From the NCBI GenBank assembly GCA_949316235.1, contig OX438748.1, positions 25,980,575-26,044,574 of the forward strand: DNA of 64,000 nt, given 5' to 3'. The translations under genes were made by a program, and so were the position numbers. This document shows, one piece after another, positions 1 to 11,571 of the stretch. The DNA comes from Oegoconia quadripuncta (lineage: Eukaryota > Arthropoda > Insecta > Lepidoptera > Autostichidae). The notes beneath the pieces are model-generated. The model was not told the DNA's origin, made no database searches, and worked only from the letters and a program-made list of their open reading frames with translations. Every line of letters begins with the position of its first letter. The first letter of the stretch is position 1.

Positions 1-44
1 TTGAGGCAGGCAAGTTTTTAGGCATCAGGCCGTGTTGACAGATT

Positions 45-349
45 AACCGCCTCCGTGGCTCAATGTATACAATATTGGGTTTACGTTTCGGAGGTCGCGG
101 GTTCTATCCCCACCGGGGTACATATTTAGTACTCGGTTTGGTTGGCTAGCTACCACCATCTTATCTAAATCTGCCGCCAAACAGCAATGTTAATGGCATT
201 GTTGTGTTACGGTTGTCAGAGATAAGATAGCCAGTCCCCCAAATAAGATGGGGTTTCCGGGTCAGTACGCTACCACGTTCTGCCTTATCTTCACTTAACA
301 TCAGGTGTGATTGAGGTCAAGTGCTAATCCGTTGTGGATAAAAAAAAAA
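45..349 (+). repeat. SINE-A, near full length
   Basis: tRNA-derived SINE: head accgcctccgtggctcaatg, a B-box-like ggttctatccc, a body with a short internal self-complementary stretch (aatgttaatggcatt), a 3' part cttcacttaacatcaggtgt and an A-rich tail. The same ~300-330-bp sequence recurs in both orientations throughout the window. Confidence 0.85.
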
Positions 350-821
350 GATGCCCTCGCCTGACATTAGTCCAGGCTGTGCTTTCCATGTACATTTCAT
401 ATATATGTCATATAAAACTTATATCATATCATATTTCATTTATTGCCTCATTTATGATTATATCATAAAGTGTCCTAAAATTAATGTAATTATATGACAA
501 AACTGGTTTAGGCAAATGAACAACAACTTTTGAAATAGCAAAAAAGAATCAATAATTGTTCGATGAAAAATTCTTTAACGACCTTCACAAACATATGGAA
601 GAATTTACCAGAGCTAGCACCATGTAATTATTATTTCAGTAGTGATATTGACCGCTGTAATAACATAGAGTGCTCTGTTACGTAACGATATCTTTCGTAG
701 CTCCTTCCATAATGAAAATTGACTCAATCTTTTTTAATTTAGGTTATTATTTAGAGATCAATTCCTTGTAACCATCTCAATTTAACTGATGACATAAATA
801 CAAAAGCTAAAACAATCCTAC
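350..821. other. AT-rich sequence downstream of UGT-1
   Basis: No gene seen. Holds the UGT-1 3' flank; possible minus-strand polyadenylation hexamers are ATTAAA (733-738) and, more distant, AATAAA (439-444). Confidence 0.5.
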
Positions 822-854
822 TGTGGACAGACTATTCCAAATAGTCTGTCCACA
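822..854 (-). other. Perfect 15-bp hairpin in the UGT-1 3' UTR
   Basis: Arms 822-836 and 840-854 pair perfectly across a 3-nt loop. The hairpin begins 13 nt after the UGT-1 stop. Twelve bases of the arm (tggacagactat in mRNA sense) also occur in exon 4 coding sequence for Trp-Thr-Asp-Tyr at 1008-1019, so the 3' UTR carries both a sense and an antisense copy of that coding motif. Confidence 0.8.
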
Positions 855-866
855 TAATGATGGCAG

Positions 867-3800
867 CTAACTACCTTTAACTTTAACATTGACACAATTC
901 TTCCAATAGCTAGAAGTGAAATTAAATATATAAATTGATACAACACAAAGTACAATAAAAATTGTAACAATGAATAATGCGACTGGAATTACAATGTCTA
1001 ACAGAAGATAGTCTGTCCAGGATATGTTGGCGGCGGGTGAGCGAAGATGGTACGCACCGCGATGTCGTAGTACATATTCCGTCCACCAAACAGCACGCTC
1101 GAGAGGCGGCTGTGGTTGGTCTTGCATTATAGATCGTAATTTTGCGATGTTGTTACGGTAACTGAAATGAATACAGATGTATTTTAATATTAATTCTGAA
1201 ATTGGAAATCTATTTAAATGTAAATCACATAACAACTACAGCGTATAATTCTTTAAAAGGAATGGTAGGATGCTAATAGGTTTAATACGTAATGGATTTT
1301 TTATGTTGTTATTTCGTGATTTATTTGAATTCACTGATTTTGAAATAAAAAATGTTTGAGCGATACTTGTTAGGTGTAATGATGTAACAGAATAGGGGCA
1401 GAGTCTCACTGTATTCTGTTAAACACTGTTATTTTGCCTTTAATAACGAATCTCCTAATATTGGGTGTCAGTTCCATTATTTTGGGGACAAAAATTGGCA
1501 CAAAAAATGTATTTATTTGTTGACAGCTAAACTCACATTAGTTTTAGCTTTATCCGAATTTACAGTATTATTATATTCATACAAAAAATATGTCATTTTA
1601 TTGACAAATACTTAGAAATATAAGTTTCTGGCAAAAGTAAATATGTCTTCTTTATCAAAGGGGCGAAGCGTAAAAGTTATTTATTATCAAAGACTGAGTT
1701 GAAGACCTTTGAGGCACCTACAAACTTTTCCAATAACTGAAATATATACAACCTTTATCAACATAACATACCTTTTATCTTCAATTACAGAATTGATAGC
1801 ATCTCTAAAGGTATCCTCGGTAACTGCGTCCAAATCGAGTCGCAATCCAATTTTATGATGCACATATTTCTCCACGTTATACCACTGGTCACCGAGTATT
1901 GGTATACCAATTAATGGAACGCCAGCAGTAATGGCTTCGTCTGTTGATTGCAGTCCTCCTTGAGTAATGAACAATTTTACTTTAGGATGTCCTGCAAAGT
2001 AACGATAAAAATAAACTTTAATTTTCTCAATTCCTAGAACCAACCCGTTGTTCCCGTGGTTGTCTTAAAAATATATTGTTTCAACTCAGATGTTTAAACG
2101 GCAATGGGTTCACCCTTGCGTCGTGAACGTTTCTGTATATTTCGAAGGTGAACCGTGGATGTTATTTCAAGTTTAAAAATTTTAATGTTTGCAAAATTAA
2201 TGTTGACCAGGTTGCTTTGGGATACAAGTCGCGAGGTTTGGTATATTTTTTTACTACACACAGCGCCATCTAGACTTCTATTATTGATACCAGTTGGTTA
2301 ACTTGGTTGATATCTGTGTGCCCACGTGTCAGTTTTCATCATACAAACATATGCCCCTAACGGGATTCAAACCCGTGATTTGGTATAGCAGTCAAAGTTT
2401 CTAGCGACTACAACAAACAGGTCATCGATATGCATATGTTTATCAATTCCTTGTTATAAAACAATTTAAGCCTACTTGAATAATAAAAAAGATAAAAGGT
2501 GTTTCGACGCCAATATCAGACAAATTACAGTAAAACGTCATAAAATTGTTTTAAAATCATGGAGACCACAAGAAATGTAGATTTTCAGTCTCAGCGGAAT
2601 AGTTGCCACCAAAGGATAGGCAGCCAAACATAAAAATACCCTAATGTAACACCTTACTTACTTAAAATATCCGACTGCGGGAACCATTTCGAGATTTTAA
2701 TGTTTTCCGATTGGCCGGGCAGCGAGTCCTTGTCCCATTTCCACAGAACGTTATATGGCAGTTTAGCGAACACTCCCACGAAAGCCTGTATCTTTTCCGG
2801 CGGCAATGCTGAAGGATTAGTGTTCGTACCGAAGCTCATGTAAATTACACCATTGTCTGAGGCGTCCAAGTAGTTTTTCAGGGTCTGTGAAAGGTATGTG
2901 AAATATTATTTGCGAATTTTGAGATTATACGCACCCTAACCTCAGTTGACTCTGTAAGATTCTTGTTTCTTATCACTAAGTTGATTGAATGGCGCAAAAT
3001 GCTTTTAAAATCGTAATTTTCCTCATTAGGTATATTAAGAGGCGAAGACATTAGCAAAGAAACTATTTACGCTTTTGATTTAAGTCTCCGGCGACAAGAG
3101 GGCTGGCTCGGATTCGGATCTCATTAGGAATACAGAGAGTACGTTAACTCCTGAATACGGTGAGCCAAGGCACTGCCTTTTTTCTTTATCCACAAAGGGT
3201 TAGCACTTGACCTCAATCACACCTGATGTCAAGTGAAGATGAGGTCGATCCGGTTATCAGGGATAAGATAGCTCCCAAATAAGATGGGGTTTCCAGGTCA
3301 GTACGCTACCAACTTCGGCTTAGATATTTTTTTTTAATTATAGGTAGATTCATTTGTAATTTAAGTAAGTTATCTAGTTCTTTTATAAATCAATAAATCT
3401 TGGCTTGACGCTTATTTATTATAAGGTCATCAACATCAGCCCGTAAACATCCCACTGCAGGGATATAGGCCTTCCCAGATATATGAGGGAGTATGAGCCA
3501 TGTTTTAAAAAGTATGTGTGTGCTGCAGTGGCACAAATGGGCCATAGCTCAGTGACGGATTGCTGTGGTTAATGCTGTCACCATCAGTGGTCAATGCTGT
3601 TATGCTCACGATAATTTTTGCGCTATCGTGCTCGACCCACGCTAGTAAAGGTCTACCAGTACAGTTCCAGTTAAAAAAATTATATATCATACCGCCAATG
3701 ATTCCCATAAAAATTTTCAGATATGAAGAAAAGCAATTGAGATTTTTTTTATTGGGATAGAGCAAAAACGCATTTAGGATATATACCATAAGTTATTAAA

Positions 3801-5026
3801 ACACTTCGGAAAATTCAGAAATGTATAAAGGGCTCGTGGCGCAGTCGCAATCGCTATTCATTGTCGATTAGCAAATATCTGGTGCGGTCACTCCTTGGAT
3901 GGATATTCACTAGTGGCATTTTAACATGAGAGTGTCCGTACTTCGGAGCGCACGTTAAATTGTCGGTCTCGTTTGTATTTTAATAAAAATGGGATGTTTG
4001 TTTGTTTGTAAACGCTTTATTGTACAAAAAGGCAATACATTAATTTTGCATTGATTACAACAATACATTAATTTGATTACAATGCAACAAGGCAATAAAT
4101 TTGAGTACAAGGACGGAGTTATCCCATAGAGGGATTTCTTCCAGTCAACCATTCCAACCAACCAAGACTATTGAGGCTTTGCTCTTAAAACTTACCTTTG
4201 GTAATTCCTTTGGCGATTTCTGATGTACACCTCCCATAAATATGACTGTTGGAGGCACGGGGTGATTATCCTCCCAAATCGGGTGCACATTCAGGAACAA
4301 CATATGAACATTATTGCTCAGTTCGCTTAACGTCGGTATATTTGGAAAGTTCCTTTGTAACATTTCATTTTCTACATTTTCGTGGTTCATTATTAACCAT
4401 TCTAATGAATAATGATCGTATAGTTCAGATATTTTCTCCCAAAATGTGAGTTCGTATAATTTTTGACGAACAACTGAAGGGTAGAGAATAGGATGGGTTG
4501 GAGCGCCAATGATTTCGTAACTACCAAATATAGGTCCGAGAGAACTGACTTGTATCACTGGTACTTTAAACACATGGTGCATAGCTAGAGCTGGCCTAAC
4601 ACAAGCCTCAACTAACACCAGATCAAAACTTTCACTTTTATTTTGAATAATTTTTCGAAATTCTTCGGTTTGCAGCTGCTTCTCGAATATTATTGTCAGT
4701 AAATCGAATGCTACTTTCATTTGTGTATATATATCGTTTCGATTTCCAGTTGCTGTTGCTAGAAAATGCTCTCTCCACACTTTGTAAGAGATATCGTGAA
4801 CGTCGATCTCAGTCAAATTTCCTGGTGCTTCACCTTTAGGAAAGGCTGGATCTGTAGTGACTACAACCACTTCATGTCCGCGCTTCGCTAGCTCCAGTGT
4901 CAAAGGTCGGAAAGCCACTTGATGGCTTATTGACGGTGTTGGAAACACTGCCAATATCCGAGCAGCTTCATTAACAAATATCACACTAAAAATAACATGA
5001 ATAATGAAATACACTAAACTAGACAT
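867..5026 (-). CDS. UDP-glycosyltransferase 1 (UGT-1), 4 exons, 522 aa
   Basis: This gene encodes a membrane-bound UDP-glycosyltransferase that moves sugar (usually glucose in insects) from UDP-sugar to small lipophilic acceptors in the ER lumen. Coding exons are 5026-4196, 2884-2662, 1991-1772 and 1161-867; all junctions are GT/AG, phases 0, 1 and 2. Visible: signal peptide ~1-21, ARILAVFPTPSISHQ with the putative catalytic His at 35, donor-binding signature from WFPQ (344) through ITQGGLQSTDEA to GDQ (387), a C-terminal membrane segment after SWTDYLLLD, and tail KVKGS (KxKxx ER retrieval). The ORF opens further upstream to an ATG at 5104, but that ATG lies before the predicted transcription start, and the ATG at 5026 begins directly with the signal peptide, so I chose 5026. 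The Asp expected in the FDxxxxD region is Glu (FDLVLVEA). The wording resembles the lepidopteran UGT33 family, but that assignment is recollection, not computed. Confidence 0.93.
2243..2430 (-). repeat. SINE-B in UGT-1 intron 2
   Basis: tRNA-headed SINE in reverse orientation. It shows the cagcgccatctag motif at its 3' end and, at the head, the reverse complement of a tRNA-like sequence (acgggattcaaacccgt, then caaacaggtc). Confidence 0.75.
3179..3331. repeat. Rearranged SINE-A (inverted halves)
   Basis: The left part is the SINE-A 3' end in minus orientation (ttagcacttgacctcaatcac); the right part is SINE-A body in plus orientation (ggggtttccaggtcagtacgc). The two halves are fused head-on, in UGT-1 intron 1. 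Confidence 0.7.
3426..3500 (-). repeat. SINE-D 3' fragment in UGT-1 intron 1
   Basis: Matches the 3' end of SINE-D (catcccactgcagggatat) seen complete at 23132-23434. Confidence 0.7.
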
Positions 5027-5028
5027 AT

Positions 5029-5040
5029 TTACTTTTTCAT
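5029..5040 (-). promoter_or_regulatory. Minimal uORF (MKK-stop) in UGT-1 leader
   Basis: ATGAAAAAGTAA lies 2 nt before the main ATG at 5026, in a different frame. If the predicted start site near 5098 is right, scanning ribosomes meet this ATG first. Confidence 0.45.
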
Positions 5041-5095
5041 TACTCAAGCAATTTATTCCTAAGTATTTAGTGGGTATTCGGATGATTCTTAACTT

Positions 5096-5131
5096 ACTGT
5101 TCATAATTTATGGTTGTCATGTTCTTTTATA
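5096..5131 (-). promoter_or_regulatory. Core promoter of UGT-1 (TATA + initiator)
   Basis: Minus strand TATAAAAG at 5131-5124 lies 33 nt upstream of an ACAGT initiator-like motif (5100-5096; arthropod consensus TCAGT, so one mismatch). This puts the start site near 5098, downstream of the ATG at 5104, and supports translation from 5026 with a ~72-nt leader. Confidence 0.6.
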
Positions 5132-5474
5132 GAGTGTGTAATAGGATAATACTACGGTTGTTCTTACGTGTTCCTAATATCCAGTTATTAGTTGGAGTGA
5201 CTGGAGTAAATGTACTTAAGATTATTGAAACAAATCTTTATATTATAGAGGCATAAGAATTACTCACTGTAAATCATGTACAAGATTATGATTTATGTAT
5301 ATTTCACTTTATTATCAGTAAACACAGACAAGCCACTTGAGATATTTATTGGTAATTGTATTATAAATGCATATTTATGTAAACACAATGTAAGAAATTC
5401 TAATCACCAGAACAACTAATCCATATAATCGCAGTAATCATTAATACTGTATAAGAAATAAACAAAGGAACTAC
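5105..5474. other. UGT-1 upstream region, unique AT-rich
   Basis: Apart from the core promoter no feature is seen. It separates the UGT-1 promoter from repeat material behind UGT-2. Confidence 0.4.
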
Positions 5475-5940
5475 ACATACGAGTAAATATAAATTTAAAA
5501 TTTGGAAAACTTCGAGAAATCAAATTGTTATATCATCCAGGTAGACCAACCTGTCTTAAATGCGAAATATCTACGAAACAGCTTAACCGATTTCCATCCA
5601 ATTTGGCTAAAAACCTATCCCTGTTCATAATTATTTAAAAAAAAATACCCAAAAACCTTCGGAAGACCATAACATCATCGAAATACGCCAAACTTTTTAC
5701 GGCTTTGCCATGACGTCACGATGCGAGTCGCTGTCTCATAGTTACGGGTCAGTGAATGTTAAAAACGCTCGTCGCCCCGCTTGTCGCGCAAGATTTTTAT
5801 CGAAGATGGCTAAGAACCTGACTCATCGTTTAGTCTATAATATAAAAAAAAAAACCGTACTCAAATCGGACCAAACATTATTGAGATACGTCCAGACAAA
5901 CATACACATACTCATACCACATTTTTCGTCGGATATTAAA
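5475..5940. repeat. Rep-H copy downstream of UGT-2
   Basis: Interspersed sequence with phrases such as ggctaagaacctgactcatc and aaatcggaccaaacattattgag, which recur diverged at 60720-60870; the first part resembles 13195-13310. Class unknown. It abuts the UGT-2 stop codon, so the UGT-2 3' UTR may be largely repeat-derived. Confidence 0.5.
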
Positions 5941-5952
5941 TAACAATATAAG

Positions 5953-8900
5953 CTAACTAACTTTAACTTTCTCATTTAGAGAAACCTTCCAAAATTTCAA
6001 AATAAAAATGATCACATAAAATGATAAAACACAAAGCAATGTAAGAACTATAACAATAAATAAAGTGACGGGTATTAAAACATTTAACATTAGATAGTCT
6101 GTCCAGGTGATATTGGCAGCAGGCGAGCGGAGATGTCGCGCGCCACGATGACGTATCACGTGCTCGGTCCACCACACAGCGCGCTCCAACGGTCGATGCG
6201 GTTGATCGTTGATTACTATACGAAGTTGATCAATATTGGTTTTGTAGCTGAAAGAAAAAAGGGATATTAACTAGTGTAAGAAAACACCGGCTCGGACTAC
6301 TTAGATTAGATACTTCTCTGTCTACCTCGACCCAAACCAAATGGTCTGGGGTTTGGAAAGTACATCTATTCATCTATATTTATAGATTTTTTTTTTTAAT
6401 TTATTAGGAACAATAAACAGTTTTACAGTTTAGATTGATAGAATATAGTATTTTTTTGAAGTCTGTCAAAAATTTACCTTTCAGCAAATAAATGTAGCTT
6501 TTGCAAAATATCTCATTTTATTCCTATTTAAATTCAATCGTAAGTATGTACGTTGTTTAATCTTTATGAGATAAAAATAAATGGGTAAAATTCAATCAGA
6601 CCAGTTCGGTCTTGGTAAAAACTATCAGTTTCTCAAAAAAGTAACCGCCTTCGTGGTTCAATGTAAACAACGTTGGGTTTACGATTCGGAGGTCGCGGGT
6701 TAGATCCCCAGCGGGGTACATGTTTTAAGTACTCGGTTTGGTTGGTGGTAGGGCATTTTATATGTCCGCCTGGCTAGCTACCACCATCTTACCTAAATCT
6801 GCCGCCAAGCAACAATGTTAATAGCATTGTTGTGTTTCGGTTGTCAGAGGTAAGATAGCCAGTCCCCCAAATTTGTTGGGGTTTCCGGGTCAGTACGCTT
6901 TCACCTTCGACCTCATTTTCACTTAACATCCGGTGTGATTGAGGTCAAGTACCAACCCGTTGTGCATATAAAAAAAAAGTTACTCGAGTTTGTCGTGTCA
7001 TCGATTTCGTCATGAGTAATCTTGACCAACGAGAAAATGTTAAATTTTAATAGCAACCAATCACACGTTAGAAGATAAACGATGACGCAGAAATGAATAA
7101 CCCCGCTGATTTAACCAACGCGACGTAGTTGTAGTCTATTCCTTCGACGCACAAAATGAGTAATGAACCTATATAAGCTTAACTACAAACTCACCTTTTG
7201 TTTTCAATAACATTTAAAACAGATTTCACAAATTCCTCTTTAGTAATTGTCATAGCATCCAATTCTACACCAATACCGAACTGCACATATTTATTGACAT
7301 TGTACCACTGGTCTCCTAACATGGGGATACCCACTAGGGGTACACCAGCATCAATAGCTTCGTCAGTTGATTGCAGACCTCCTTGGGTGACGAAGGCTTT
7401 AACTTTTGGATGTGCTGAAATTAGTAAGGTGAAATATAAACATCTGTGTAATTCTACATGGTGATGATAAAACAACATTAAGATTTTTATAAATACACAT
7501 CTAAATCCCGGACATATAAAGAAATGGACTCTAAATATCAAGGAAATTACAACCTTGGCACAATATCTTGGCTAAAAACATACGACATCATCCACAGGAT
7601 GAAGTTGAAACCTTTGGTAATGGTGCTCCCACACAGCAATTATATAATACTAAAGTAGTTGCATAACATTTGTTGTTTAAATTTTTTAATTTTTTTAACA
7701 CAATAAAGCAAAAGTTATAATGTCACCGTGTCACAGAATTTCCAACGACAAATCATAACTTACATACATACATAAAGTCACACCTGTTTCCCGTAGGGGT
7801 AAGTGGAGACCACAGACTTCCACTTACTACGATCCTGGCACACAACTTGCGCTTTATTCTCTCCAATAACGTTGCTCATATATACTCTTGACTTGGCATT
7901 TCTTTAAGACTTCCCCAATTTGGTCATGGTACATTCCTGGTTCTACTTGGTCTTCCCCTACCAACACTACCACTACATTCGATTTGTACATCTCTTTCGA
8001 TAGTCTTTTTTCATTCATGATTGAAAGAATAACTTGATATAGCAAATTATAACTTCTACTGCAATACTCTTCTTACGCTTTCAATGTTCGACGCGTCCAG
8101 AAAGAGCGCTTTTTCTTTTTACATTTACTTTTTCGAACAAAAATAAATTAACCAATTAACACTTCTTCAATTTTGAGCGACTAGCTTCCTCAGAAGTCAG
8201 AGTCAAAGTGATGGTAAAACAAAAGGTTATAATTACAGTATACAACAAGTAGAAGCAATGTAAGAGCGTTTCTAGGATATTAAACATTCTCTAAACCTTT
8301 GCTTATAAGGCTTCTAACAATTGGGATTAATTTTTGAACGTATAACAGTGTAATGTTAATAAAATATCCTTAAGTTCCTGCCTACCGAAATGGACAGCAA
8401 TTGGAAAGCCATATATAAAGTCATGGAATCAAAATGTAATGACTAAATTCTGTATGCCATTCCCTCAAGCAGGGAATGTTTTGCCATTCAATCAAGACTA
8501 AGGTGAAATATGTGTTAGTATATAAACTCTTAAACGGTGAAGGAAAACATCGTGAGGAAACCTGCATACCTGAGAAATAAAAATTCAAAGGCATATGAAG
8601 TCCCCAACCCGCATTGGGCCAGCGTGGTGGACTATGGCCCATTCTCCCTCATTATACAAGGGCAGGACCCGGCTGCAGGACCGCAGGATCCTTGCAGTGG
8701 GATGTTTACGGGCTGATGATGATGATATAAACCACACCACTTACTCAATAAGTCTCTTTGGGGAAACCATTTTTGTATTTTCACGTTTTTCGGTACTCTT
8801 TCTAAATTGTCACCATCAAACTTCCAAAGAATATCGAAAGGTAATGCCTCAAAGGTATCAATAAAGGTATCGAGCATATCTTGGTCCATATTCGATGGAC

Positions 8901-10863
8901 GCACATTGGTTCCCAAGCTGACATATACCACACCTCGAGTTGAATTGTTTAAGTAGTCTTCTAAATCCTGTAAATAGACCAAGAAATTGAGTATACCCTT
9001 GGTGATGGGAGAATTTATAGACGGCGTTCACTAACTACTGCTAGACGTAGATATTTAATTTTATCGCACAGGTGAGTTGGTGATCGCAAATTATTGTTAC
9101 AATGACGTAAAGGACACTGACTGACTGGCTGATTGACTTAAAACTTAACCCGCCTTTGCTGCTACCAAGTCTTTTGCGATACTTACAAGAAGATAAGTCA
9201 GAGCTCTTTATATTTCAATGCCAAGGATTTTACGCAAATCATGCGATTTCGGAAATAAAATTAAATCGTCATCAACATCTGGCTTATGTAAGTTAAAACT
9301 AATAATTGATACTCCAAAAATTGGCAAAAGAATTCACCGACCGGAGTATGGTGAATCATCCTTCGGCTTCCGGGTCAGCAAGCTAAGCCAGTAACTTCGG
9401 CCTCATCTTCACTTAACATCAGATTGATTGAGGTCAAGTGCTAACCCGTTTTGTTTAAAAAAAATCATCAGATCTTAACCAATCGGGACTATGGTTATAA
9501 ACCCTGTCAACCAAACAATCAACGAAATTGGTCAAGAATTGAAGAAAATGTCGTTGAACATACATAAAAAAACACACAGACGAACTTAGTACCTCCCTCT
9601 TCTTGGGAGTCCGTTCAAAACTACGAGATACCATTAACCGTTTTATAAGATTCCATCGACTGACGATTGATTTCACCTACTGTATCTACTTTTTGTTATT
9701 GTTATTTTATTTTAGTGTTAAGTGCAAATGTACCTATCACCTTTGCACATGCTTAGTTATACTTATAACTAAGTTTGTAGTAAAATTTTATTTTATTTAA
9801 CTTATCCAAACTTATTTAAGATGCTTTCAAAATTCTTTTTTATACTTTGAAATTTCCATGCCTACAGTTTTATAGTGTTATCGTACTACATGCATTTAAA
9901 TGTTGTGCTCGTCTGTAATTGGAGTACATACCAGATAATTTTAGTTTTACTATTATTCATATAGAAAAAACATTTCTTCTGTACAAAGTATAGCAATAAA
10001 TTATGACTATTTACCTGAGGCAACTTCTTCACTGGTAATAAATGTAAGGCACCTAAAAACACCACATTTGGTGGAACAGGCCGATTCCCATCAAAAGTAG
10101 GATGTGAATTCACGAATAACATTTCCACATTGTTCCTTAATTCCGCCACATTTGGAAATTCTGTTCCAAACTGTTTTTGGATCAAATTATTTTCCTCCTG
10201 TTCCATAAACTTGTAGTCGTATCTTAGTTTGATTTCAATGTAAATCTCATTTATAGCATCCCATAATGATAAGTTACGAAATTTGTTTCTAATAACGTGA
10301 GGATACAAGTTAGGATGCATGCTCACTGCACCAATGGCTTCGTAATTCTCAGGAATGCCATAAAATGAAGAGAATTGAATAACTGGAGCGTTAAAAATTT
10401 TTGAGAAAATCAGCGGGTAGTTTACAAATGCTTCTGCTAGTATTAAATCAAAATTTTGATTTTTATCCTCTATTAGTTTTTGAACGTCAGAATGCCCAAA
10501 CTCTAGCATTACCAGTTGAACTATCGCTATATATGCATCTCTATTCATTGTAGATGCATCAGAAATAATTCCTCTTTTCATATTTGCTTGCGACTCATTT
10601 ACGAGCTCTTGCAGAATTTCATATGAAAATCCGACATCTATTTCTGTTATATTGTCTGCAGGTCTTTCTTTCGGGAGAGCTGGATTTGGAGTGATGATGA
10701 CCAGCTCGTGTCCTCTTCTCGCCAATTCTTGAGTGAGTGCCCTGAACACAACCTGATGACTTATAGAGGGTATAGGAAACACACCTAATATTCTAGCGGA
10801 CTCTATTGCATCTGTCAACAAATATATAAAAATAGCGGGTACAATAAAGAAAATGTGAGCCAT
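5953..10863 (-). CDS. UDP-glycosyltransferase 2 (UGT-2), 4 exons, 528 aa
   Basis: A second intact UGT, in tandem with UGT-1. Coding exons are 10863-10015, 8967-8745, 7414-7195 and 6247-5953, with introns of 1047, 1330 and 947 nt in phases 0, 1 and 2. Signal peptide ~1-22, then ARILGVFPIPSISHQ with His36. The donor-binding signature runs from WFPQ (350) through FVTQGGLQSTDEA to GDQ (393) and matches the usual GIPMLGDQWYNVNKYV wording. A membrane helix follows SWTDYLMLN, and the protein ends in KVKVS (KxKxx). It is closer to UGT-3 than to UGT-1: both share GVFPIPSISHQVVFR, the LGALHL stretch and the DILWKF segment. Start: the first ATG after a good TATA/TCAGT core promoter, only 14 nt from the predicted cap site. 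A SINE-D copy ends about 15 bp from the exon 2 donor. Expected role: glycosylation of xenobiotics or endogenous lipophiles; the substrate cannot be read from the sequence. Confidence 0.94.
6643..6978 (+). repeat. SINE-A, full length, in UGT-2 intron 3
   Basis: Full copy from the tRNA-like head (accgccttcgtggttcaatg) to the A-rich tail after gttgtgcatat, antisense to UGT-2. Confidence 0.85.
7761..8035 (-). mobile_element. LINE (RTE-like) ORF C-terminal fragment, in UGT-2 intron 2
   Basis: The minus-strand peptide MNEKRLSKEMYKSNVVVVLV, continuing with a DQIGEVLKKCQVKS segment, matches the C-terminal tail of a common insect LINE; related tails occur at 40023-40310 and 44401-44660. Decayed. Confidence 0.65.
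8521..8730 (+). repeat. SINE-D, 5'-truncated, beside the UGT-2 exon 2 donor
   Basis: Contains cggtgaaggaaaacatcgtg and ccagcgtggtggactatg and ends in a gatgatgat tail about 15 bp from the exon 2 border at 8745. Confidence 0.8.
9361..9470 (+). repeat. SINE-A 3' fragment in UGT-2 intron 1
   Basis: Matches the SINE-A 3' third (ttcggcctcatcttcactta) and A-rich tail. Confidence 0.7.
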
Positions 10864-10874
10864 TTTTTTTCACT

Positions 10875-10910
10875 ACTGACCATTGAGGGCTTCTTGCTGT
10901 AGTATTTATA
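10875..10910 (-). promoter_or_regulatory. Core promoter of UGT-2 (TATA + TCAGT)
   Basis: Minus strand TATAAATA (10910-10903) and TCAGT initiator (10879-10875) are spaced 33 nt from TATA start to the initiator A, the expected arthropod geometry. The resulting leader is only ~14 nt. Confidence 0.7.
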
Positions 10911-11238
10911 ACATTTTTATAGTAAACAGATACAGGATTGTGATAGTAACTGGAAGAAGATTAAAAATCATTAGTATTGATTGTATCTTCACGCACGTGA
11001 AATATCAAATAGACCAAATTACCACGACTTAATCTTCCGAGTTATCATAAACCTGGTCATAAACGGTTTAGGTATCTGCCTTATTTTATCATTGAATTAC
11101 AAATACTTGACAAGAATTCTTTTCCAGTGTTTAGGGTAGAATTGTAATCTCGGTCTGTGTTGTAATAATATTTTGTTTGTTAGTATACTAACAATAAGTA
11201 CAATAATTTAATAAGCTTTAATGTTCATGGCCAAATGA

Positions 11239-11458
11239 TTTTTTTTATACATAACACATTAACACTTGACCTCAATCACACCTGATGTTAAGTGAAGATG
11301 AGGCCAAATGTGGAAGCATACTGACCCGGAAACCCAAATATTTAGCGAACTGGCTATATTATCTCTGACAACCGGAACACAACAATGCTATTAACATCGC
11401 TGATTGGCGGCAGAGATAGATAAGATGGTGTTAGCTAACCAGGCCGACATTTAAAATG
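11239..11458 (-). repeat. SINE-A, head missing
   Basis: Reverse-orientation copy from the A-rich tail through acctgatgttaagtgaagat to ccaggccgacatttaaaatg; the tRNA-like head is absent. Confidence 0.8.
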
Positions 11459-11571
11459 GACGTTGGATCGATTGTGCGAAGATATGAAGCAAAAGGAGTG
11501 AATGATGAAGCAGCGGCTGTCAAAGGAAAATGGAAAAAAAAGATGTAACGTACAGCGGCGTAAATTGGTAA

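Noticed and set aside
867..1235. Reading the last UGT-1 exon as a separate 122-codon gene starting at 1235
   Set aside because: The first 25 codons lie upstream of a clear acceptor (1162) and do not match the UGT family; only 1161-867 is exon.
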